Assembly (NCBI RefSeq): GCF_007971025.1
Contig: NZ_CP042436.1
Location: forward strand, 4,154,001 to 4,218,000
DNA from: Mucilaginibacter ginsenosidivorans
Lineage (GTDB): Bacteria; Bacteroidota; Bacteroidia; Sphingobacteriales; Sphingobacteriaceae
Length of the DNA: 64,000 nucleotides
Reading direction: 5' to 3'
How positions within the stretch are numbered: the first letter of the stretch is position 1; each line of letters begins with the position of its first letter. The translations under genes were made by a program, and so were the position numbers. Below are positions 59,076-64,000 of the stretch, one piece after another. The notes beneath the pieces were generated by a model that was given only the letters and a program-made list of their open reading frames with translations, was not told where the DNA came from and ran no database searches.

Positions 59076-60566
59076 TCATCTATAATATACCTCGCTCCAC
59101 TTCAATTCATTTTTCAGCTGGCGCAAATTAGTATCTTTTCCGATAAGCACACATTCGATACCGGCTATGTCAGCAAAATCACCCAGGTGTTCGGAAGTAA
59201 GATTCTGGCTGTAACAGGTATGGTGAGCCCCGCCGGCGAGAATCCACGCGGCGCAACCAGTTTTCATATCCGGGTATGGTTTCCATAAAACCCTCGCGAC
59301 AGGCAATTTCGGCAAGTCATGTTTTGGAGCTACGGCTTCCACTTCATTCACCAGCAAACGGAAACGGTTACCCATATCCACCACAGAAGCATTCAGCGCG
59401 GTGCCACCAGCTACATTAAACACCAGCCGAACCGGGTCGGCCTTGCCGCCGATGCCAAGCGGGTGGATCTCACATTTCGGTTTGCCATCCGCAATGGATT
59501 CGCAAATCTCGAGCATGTGCGAACCCAGCACCATCGGATCAGCCGGATCGAAATGATAGGTATAGTCTTCCATAAAGGCGTTACCACCTTTCAAACCGCT
59601 ACCCATAACTTTCATGGCCCTAACCAATGCAGCGGTTTTCCAGTCGCCTTCGGCTGCAAATCCATAACCCTGCCCCATCAGCCTTTGGGCCGCGATGCCA
59701 GGTAGCTGCACCAGGCCATGCAGATCCTCAAATGTGTCTGTAAATCCTTTGAAGTTACCATCCTGCAGGAAAGCTTTCAGACCCAGCTCAATTTTGGCAG
59801 CTTCGCGAATCGAGTTATACTGATCTCCTCCCTTTCTTAAAGACGCTACGACTGCATAACGTTCTTCATACTCAGTAGTCAGTTTATCAATCTCCCCATC
59901 GCTTATCGCATTTACCACTTTCACCAGGTCGCCGACGCCGTGTGTATTTACAGCATATCCGAATTTCATTTCAGCTTCAACCTTGTCGCCATCGGTAACG
60001 GCCACGTAGCGCATGTTGTCACCAAAACGGACAAAGCGTGCCCCCTGCCAATCGTGCCAGCCGGCAGCGGCGCGGCTCCATGTGTTTACCTGTTCCAGGG
60101 TTTCGTTATCCTGCCAATGACCCACAACCACTTTTCGCTCCAAACGCATCCGGCTCATAATAAACCCAAACTCGCGGTCGCCATGGGCGCTTTGGTTCAG
60201 GTTCATAAAGTCCATATCGATGCTGTCCCAGGGGATATCACGGTTAAATTGTGTGTGCAGGTGCAAAACAGGTTTCTGTAATATCTTTAATCCGCCTATC
60301 CACATTTTTGCAGGCGAAAAGGTGTGCATCCAGGCGATGATACCGATACAATTTTTTGCTGTGTTAGCCTCCTGGCAAATGCTGTATATCTCCTCCGGCG
60401 ATTTCACAGTCGGTTTAAAAACAACCTTTACCGGTATTTGCGACGCCGAATCGAGCGCGCGGGCTATTTGCTGTGAATGTTCGGCCACCTTTTTAAGCGT
60501 TTCTTCACCATATAAATGCTGGCTGCCGGTTATGAACCAGACTTCGTATTCCTTTAAATTTATCAT
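59076..60566 (-). CDS. araA: L-arabinose isomerase
   Basis: The 496-residue protein catalyses L-arabinose to L-ribulose in the cytoplasm. It begins MINLKEYEVWFITGSQHLYGEETL, contains MHTFSPAKMWIGGLKILQKPVLHLHTQFNRDIPW, ARFVRFGDNMRYVAVTDGDKVEAEMKFGY and GYGFAAEGDWKTAALVRAMKVM, and ends near CAAWILAGGAHHTCYSQNLT with the metal His pair. All are characteristic of AraA. Length is standard. It comes third in the operon araB-araD-araA, but 120 bases of repeat sequence separate it from araD, and a second repeat array lies behind it. Confidence 0.96.
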   Translation of the reverse strand: MINLKEYEVWFITGSQHLYGEETLKKVAEHSQQIARALDSASQIPVKVVFKPTVKSPEEIYSICQEANTAKNCIGIIAWMHTFSPAKMWIGGLKILQKPVLHLHTQFNRDIPWDSIDMDFMNLNQSAHGDREFGFIMSRMRLERKVVVGHWQDNETLEQVNTWSRAAAGWHDWQGARFVRFGDNMRYVAVTDGDKVEAEMKFGYAVNTHGVGDLVKVVNAISDGEIDKLTTEYEERYAVVASLRKGGDQYNSIREAAKIELGLKAFLQDGNFKGFTDTFEDLHGLVQLPGIAAQRLMGQGYGFAAEGDWKTAALVRAMKVMGSGLKGGNAFMEDYTYHFDPADPMVLGSHMLEICESIADGKPKCEIHPLGIGGKADPVRLVFNVAGGTALNASVVDMGNRFRLLVNEVEAVAPKHDLPKLPVARVLWKPYPDMKTGCAAWILAGGAHHTCYSQNLTSEHLGDFADIAGIECVLIGKDTNLRQLKNELKWSEVYYR

Positions 60567-60686
60567 TGTATGATTGTTGTATTGTTTTATTGCTGGATTA
60601 TCTTAGTGTTGAATTGTTGTATTGTTGAATTGCCCTATTGTTGAGCCGATCCGATTCACTAATCACTGATCTCAAATCACCAACCT
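60567..60686. repeat. Low-complexity repeat array between araA and araD
   Basis: Made of TTGTTGTATTG, TTGAATTG and TATTGTTG words, plus CTAATCACTGATC. These are reverse-complementary in sense to the CAATTCAACAA array at 59025-59078, so araA is bracketed by inverted arrays. No gene is present. Confidence 0.65.
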
Positions 60687-61382
60687 CTACTGCCCGTAAT
60701 AAGAATCAGGCCCGTGTTTGCGTTCATAATGTTTTTTGATAAGCGATTCTTTCAAACGCGCGCAATCGGGGTTTATCTGTTCGGTGAGGTAAGCCATCTG
60801 GGCTATTGACTCCAGCACCGCGCTGTTATAGACCGCTTTATCGGCGCTTTTTCCCCAGGTAAAGGGTGCATGATTGCCCACGAGCACCATTTCCACTTCA
60901 CGATGATCGAGCTTCCGTTCGCTCAAACAGTTCATTATCTGGAAACCGGTCTGGTATTCGTAACCGCCTTTGATCATTTCGTCGTCCATGGGTTGGGCGC
61001 ATGGCACATCTACAGTTTTATGGTCGGCATGGGTTGTACCGTATATCGGTATATCCCGCTGCGCCTGCGCCCACGATGTGGCGTAGGTGGAATGCGTATG
61101 GCAAATCCCGCCTATGTCCCAATGTTTGTATAGGACGGCATGGGTTTTAGTATCGGATGACGGCCGCAGGTCGCCTTCGATAACGTTCCCGTCAAAATCC
61201 ACAATAACCATTTTGGCCGGTGTCAGTTCGGCGTAAGGCACGCCGCTTGGTTTAATGGCGAATACGCCAAGGTCGCGGTTAGCAGCACTTACATTGCCAA
61301 AGGTGAATATCACCAAATTCAGCTTCGGCAGTTCCATATTGGCATAGTATGCCGCTTCGCGGATATGCTGGTACTTACTCAT
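60687..61382 (-). CDS. araD: L-ribulose-5-phosphate 4-epimerase
   Basis: A 231-residue class II aldolase-family epimerase that interconverts L-ribulose-5-phosphate and D-xylulose-5-phosphate. LVIFTFGNVSAANRD, FAIKPSGVPYAELTPAKMVIVDFDG, SSDTKTHAVLY and GGICHTHSTYATSWAQAQRDIPIYGTTHADHK give the phosphate-binding and zinc (His95-type HTH) residues. LVGNHAPFTWGKSADKAV and the C-terminal HYERKHGPDSYYGQ are typical AraD. Its ATG directly follows the araB stop (TAAATG), so the two are coupled. Confidence 0.95.
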   Translation of the reverse strand: MSKYQHIREAAYYANMELPKLNLVIFTFGNVSAANRDLGVFAIKPSGVPYAELTPAKMVIVDFDGNVIEGDLRPSSDTKTHAVLYKHWDIGGICHTHSTYATSWAQAQRDIPIYGTTHADHKTVDVPCAQPMDDEMIKGGYEYQTGFQIMNCLSERKLDHREVEMVLVGNHAPFTWGKSADKAVYNSAVLESIAQMAYLTEQINPDCARLKESLIKKHYERKHGPDSYYGQ

Positions 61383-63020
61383 TTAATTCTTCTCCTGTTC
61401 AATATACTTTCCTAAAGCGAGGTAACGCTGATACCGTTTTTGATATATTGATGCTTTCGATTGATCCGGGAAATATTCCTTATCAAAGCCACCGCCCATA
61501 GCCGTCATAGCTGCCGGTACATTCGGGTAAATGCCTGCAGCCGTAGCCGCGAACATGGCCGCACCCAGCGCGCAGGTATGCTCAAACTGGTGGATACGGA
61601 TAGGCATCTGCATCACATCGGCCATCATTTGCATAATGTAGGGCGATTTTTTTGCCACGCCGCCTATGCCTATCAAACCTTTAACAGGGACGCCTTCGCT
61701 TTCAAAACGCTCAACAATGGCTTTGGCGCCAAAACAGGTAGCCTCTGCCAATGCCCGGAAAACCCTGGGAGCATCGCTGCCCAAACTTAATCCACCAATT
61801 GCACCTTTCAGTAATTGATTGGCATCGGGCGTACGGCGGCCATTGAGCCAGTCTATAGCCAGCTCGGCATCTGCATCCAAAGGCAAAGCGGCAGCCTGTT
61901 TACTTAATTCGGGTATAATTTTGGCAGAAACCTTTTCCTGTAATTCTTTATCGTCAATAAACTGCAAAGGCCATTCCAGCAATTTTCTGAACCATGCATA
62001 GGTATCGCCAAAGGCAGATTGCCCGGCTTCAAGGCCTATCATACCCGGGATAACCGAACCATCCACCTGGCCGCAGATACCTTTTACCAGTTTATCTTTG
62101 AAATCAGCTTTAGGGGCAACCAGCATATCGCAGGTTGAGGTGCCCATCACTTTACTCAGGTGGTACGGCTCTATCTGCCCGCCTACTGCCCCCATGTGCG
62201 CATCGAAAGCACCAACGCCGACTATAACGCCGGTAGACAAACCAAGACGTTGCGCCCATTCGGCACTTAGCGTTCCGGCGGCAGTATCTGATGTATAGGT
62301 TCCTTTGGGGAGGTTTGCAGCATATCCCTTTAATAATGGGTCGAGCGACGAAAACCAATCATCGGGAGGGTAGCCGCCAAACGCTTCCGACCAGATGGCC
62401 TTATGCCCTGCTGAGCACCGGCCGCGCCTGATTGCATCGGCCTTTGTGCCGCCTGTCAGCAGAAAAGGTATCCAATCGCAATGTTCAACCCAGGTGTAAC
62501 AGGCGCTCCGCACCTGCTCATCGGCCCTTAAAATGTGCAGCAGCTTTGCCCAAAACCATTCGGACGAATATATCCCGCCTACATACTGCAGGTAATTAAT
62601 ATCGAATTTTTCAGCATGATCGTTGATCTCGCCGGCTTCCTTTACCGCGGTATGATCCTTCCAAAGCACAAACATGGCGTTGGGGTTATTCTCAAAACCA
62701 GCGGTTAATGCCAGGGGAATGCCCGCTTCGTTTACGGCCACAGGCGTTGACCCTGTGGTATCGACAGCGATCGCTTTTATGGACGAAGTTACAGATGGCC
62801 CTGCTTTTCCGACACAATCTTTGATAGTTTGTTCAAGGCCCTCAACATAATCGAGCGGATGCTGGCGAAACTGGTTATGCGCAGCATCGCAATACCTGCC
62901 CTGCTGCCAGCGCGGGTAATTGAATACCGAAGACGCCACTTCTTTCCCATTAGTTGCGTCGACAATAACCGAACGGACTGAATCGGTGCCGTAATCAACC
63001 CCGATGACAAATTGGCCCAT
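61383..63020 (-). CDS. araB: Ribulokinase
   Basis: A 545-residue FGGY-family kinase that phosphorylates L-ribulose. It begins FVIGVDYGTDSVRSVIVDATNG and has AIAVDTTGSTPVAVNEAG, ENNPNAMFVLWKDHT, VEHCDWIPFLLTGG, GAFDAHMGAVGGQIEPYHLSKVMGTSTCDM and GIGGVAKKSPYIMQMMADVMQMPI near the end. These are the usual ATP- and sugar-binding motifs of AraB, and length is right. It is the first gene of the operon and is preceded by a palindromic candidate operator 50 bases upstream. The divergent neighbour is a lipoprotein. Confidence 0.95.
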   Translation of the reverse strand: MGQFVIGVDYGTDSVRSVIVDATNGKEVASSVFNYPRWQQGRYCDAAHNQFRQHPLDYVEGLEQTIKDCVGKAGPSVTSSIKAIAVDTTGSTPVAVNEAGIPLALTAGFENNPNAMFVLWKDHTAVKEAGEINDHAEKFDINYLQYVGGIYSSEWFWAKLLHILRADEQVRSACYTWVEHCDWIPFLLTGGTKADAIRRGRCSAGHKAIWSEAFGGYPPDDWFSSLDPLLKGYAANLPKGTYTSDTAAGTLSAEWAQRLGLSTGVIVGVGAFDAHMGAVGGQIEPYHLSKVMGTSTCDMLVAPKADFKDKLVKGICGQVDGSVIPGMIGLEAGQSAFGDTYAWFRKLLEWPLQFIDDKELQEKVSAKIIPELSKQAAALPLDADAELAIDWLNGRRTPDANQLLKGAIGGLSLGSDAPRVFRALAEATCFGAKAIVERFESEGVPVKGLIGIGGVAKKSPYIMQMMADVMQMPIRIHQFEHTCALGAAMFAATAAGIYPNVPAAMTAMGGGFDKEYFPDQSKASIYQKRYQRYLALGKYIEQEKN

Positions 63021-63070
63021 ATTTAATTGAAAATAAATTGATTTATAATCAGGAATGACGACAAGCGATT

Positions 63071-63089
63071 AAGTGTTATTTTAACACTT
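63071..63089. promoter_or_regulatory. Palindromic candidate operator upstream of araB
   Basis: AAGTGTTA-TTT-TAACACTT, a perfect 8-bp inverted repeat with a 3-base spacer, 50 bases before araB and 96 bases before the divergent lipoprotein gene. Its size fits a dimeric arabinose regulator; Bacteroidota AraR proteins are the natural candidates. Confidence 0.55.
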
Positions 63090-63184
63090 GTTATCAATGG
63101 CGTAAACATAAGCAATTTAGATATTAAAATAAAAGTAAGTTTTATTAATTGTTATAGATTGCCCGCAACAAACGTAATGCAGGT

Positions 63185-63955
63185 ATGAAGTCTAAACTCC
63201 TTATCCTTATTGTCCTAATTTCTCCTATATTTTATGGGTGCAGCAACCATGTTTATGCGCCGGCACTTTATCACCAGGATATTGCCTACATGCCCAAGCC
63301 CGCGTCCTTTAGTAAAGAAAAGGTGGCTAATTATGCATCAGCGGGCCTGAACGTTTATGCCGACCCTACTTATATTAATTCGCAGGTGAGCGCACAGCTG
63401 AATTACAGCCAGGGTTTCAGGTCGGATAATGCAAATTTTGCATGGGGAGTATTTGGTGTAGCTGGGAATTATGAAAGATCAAACGACAGCAACGAGCCAA
63501 ATCCCGATTTTAAGGATAAGTTTTTTGGAGCAGCCGGCGGCCGGCTGTCGGCCAACCTGTTTACCAGGTATGATGACATGGATTGGCGCTACCTGGGCTT
63601 TGAAGCGGCTTACAGTCATGAATTTGGCGCATACGCCGATTTCAGGAAGCAGGTGGTAAATAACACCGATTATATTGTGGATGCGAGGACCGATCTTTTC
63701 ACTATCGGGTTAACAACCGAATTTGTATTTCACGGGCAGGACCCGGAGATCGTACACGGGCTGCGGGGTTTCCTGGGAACGACTTTCGGCAAGAATATTT
63801 TGAACGATCCGCGGTACGACAGCGATACCGACTTTAATACGCGCCTGTTTCGCAGCCTTGTGCCAAGGGCCAGCTATTTTATTAATGTAAAGCGATTTTT
63901 CGCTGTGGCCGAAGTTGGCAACGCCTTTTTTATAAGAGCGGGCGTTAAGTTTTAA
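63185..63955 (+). CDS. Lipoprotein with outer-membrane barrel-like body
   Basis: A 256-residue protein with signal ILIVLISPIFYGC (Cys19), then Ser-Asn. The body is beta-rich with GLNVYADPTYINSQVSAQLNYSQGF, FAWGVFGVAGNYE, GAAGGRLSANLF, YLGFEAAYSHEFG and a terminal EVGNAFFIRAGVKF, typical of an eight- to twelve-strand barrel or barrel-like sandwich. No family is recognised. It is divergent from araB and shares the region with the palindrome at 63071-63089, but any link to arabinose is unproven. Confidence 0.68.
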   Translation: MKSKLLILIVLISPIFYGCSNHVYAPALYHQDIAYMPKPASFSKEKVANYASAGLNVYADPTYINSQVSAQLNYSQGFRSDNANFAWGVFGVAGNYERSNDSNEPNPDFKDKFFGAAGGRLSANLFTRYDDMDWRYLGFEAAYSHEFGAYADFRKQVVNNTDYIVDARTDLFTIGLTTEFVFHGQDPEIVHGLRGFLGTTFGKNILNDPRYDSDTDFNTRLFRSLVPRASYFINVKRFFAVAEVGNAFFIRAGVKF

Positions 63956-64000
63956 CTATTCCGAATATACGCTCTGTATCGCATCGCGCAGGTTATAGCG
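63956..64000 (-). CDS. C-terminal end of a minus-strand gene (edge of window)
   Basis: Reading the minus strand from the right edge gives 14 codons (ending AIQSVYSE) and a TAG at 63956-63958. The frame is open and directly follows the convergent lipoprotein stop, so it is probably the end of a real gene, but 14 codons cannot identify it. Confidence 0.35.
   Translation of the reverse strand, partial: RYNLRDAIQSVYSE

Noticed and set aside
58941..60686. Repeat arrays around araA as CRISPR arrays or transposon ends
   Set aside because: Units are short, degenerate and without spacers, and no transposase or target duplication is seen.
1..64000. tRNA or rRNA genes
   Set aside because: I looked through the gaps for cloverleaf or rRNA sequence and saw none; a covariance search could still find one.

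Overview
The window looks like chromosomal DNA from a member of the Bacteroidota, most likely family Sphingobacteriaceae (a Mucilaginibacter or Pedobacter relative). This is an inference. It rests on many lipoproteins with the lipobox-Cys-Lys/Asn start, Bacteroidota-only families (GLPGLI/DUF4412-like, DUF5686, DUF4833, M56-TonB fusions, TlpA with an N-terminal DUF4369-like region), promoters of the TTTG / TAnnTTTG type instead of -35/-10 boxes, very few Shine-Dalgarno sequences, and a serine palmitoyltransferase that resembles the Sphingobacterium enzyme. I saw no rRNA, tRNA, CRISPR array, phage or insertion sequence.

Layout. 1-2.9 kb: arginine/citrulline metabolism (end of an arginine deiminase, a CtlX-type hydrolase, arginine decarboxylase). 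2.9-12.8 kb: an exported methyltransferase, DinB-like protein, pseudouridine synthase, two tandem paralogous lipoproteins, a histone H1-like protein, a PhoB-type regulator, a TlpA-like thioredoxin, gatB and an M56 peptidase-TonB fusion. 12.8-19.6 kb: alaS, a RelB/ParE-like pair with a frameshifted toxin, a MerR regulator, comEC and a secreted protein. 19.6-22.9 kb: a minus-strand, stop-start-overlapped operon of a CDF metal transporter, Nudix hydrolase, bioA and a ferritin-like diiron protein. 23.4-31.3 kb: an aminotransferase, an outer-membrane barrel and a tolC-adaptor-RND efflux operon whose adaptor has a frameshift at an A8 tract.

31.7-41.7 kb is the most interesting part: a 10-kb plus-strand locus that contains most of a pathway to inositol phosphorylceramide. 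It holds serine palmitoyltransferase, a GNAT acyltransferase, myo-inositol-phosphate synthase, a PgpA-like phosphatase, a large DUF5686 outer-membrane protein, a CDP-alcohol phosphatidyltransferase, a DUF4833 secreted protein, a fatty-acid-hydroxylase-type enzyme and an AUR1-like PAP2 enzyme. A 3-ketosphinganine reductase is not in the window.

41.9-53.3 kb carries a TPR protein with another homopolymer frameshift, a CAP-domain lipoprotein, a TruC-like synthase, secreted phosphodiesterase/phosphatase enzymes, a glycosyltransferase, a sugar-kinase-like protein, a DUF3472 protein and a large glycoside-hydrolase-like protein. 53.4-58.3 kb holds stress-type proteins (DUF892, YtxH, cold shock), an M1 aminopeptidase and a TPR protein. 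58.3-63.0 kb is the L-arabinose operon araB-araD-araA-HAD on the minus strand, with low-complexity repeat arrays on both sides of araA and a palindromic candidate operator upstream of araB. The window ends with a lipoprotein barrel and the last 14 codons of a minus-strand gene.

Three genes (the ParE-like toxin, the RND adaptor and the TPR protein) each lack exactly one base relative to an intact frame. Two of these losses are in A tracts. They may be real slippage or contingency sites, or base-calling errors, and the sequence alone cannot decide.
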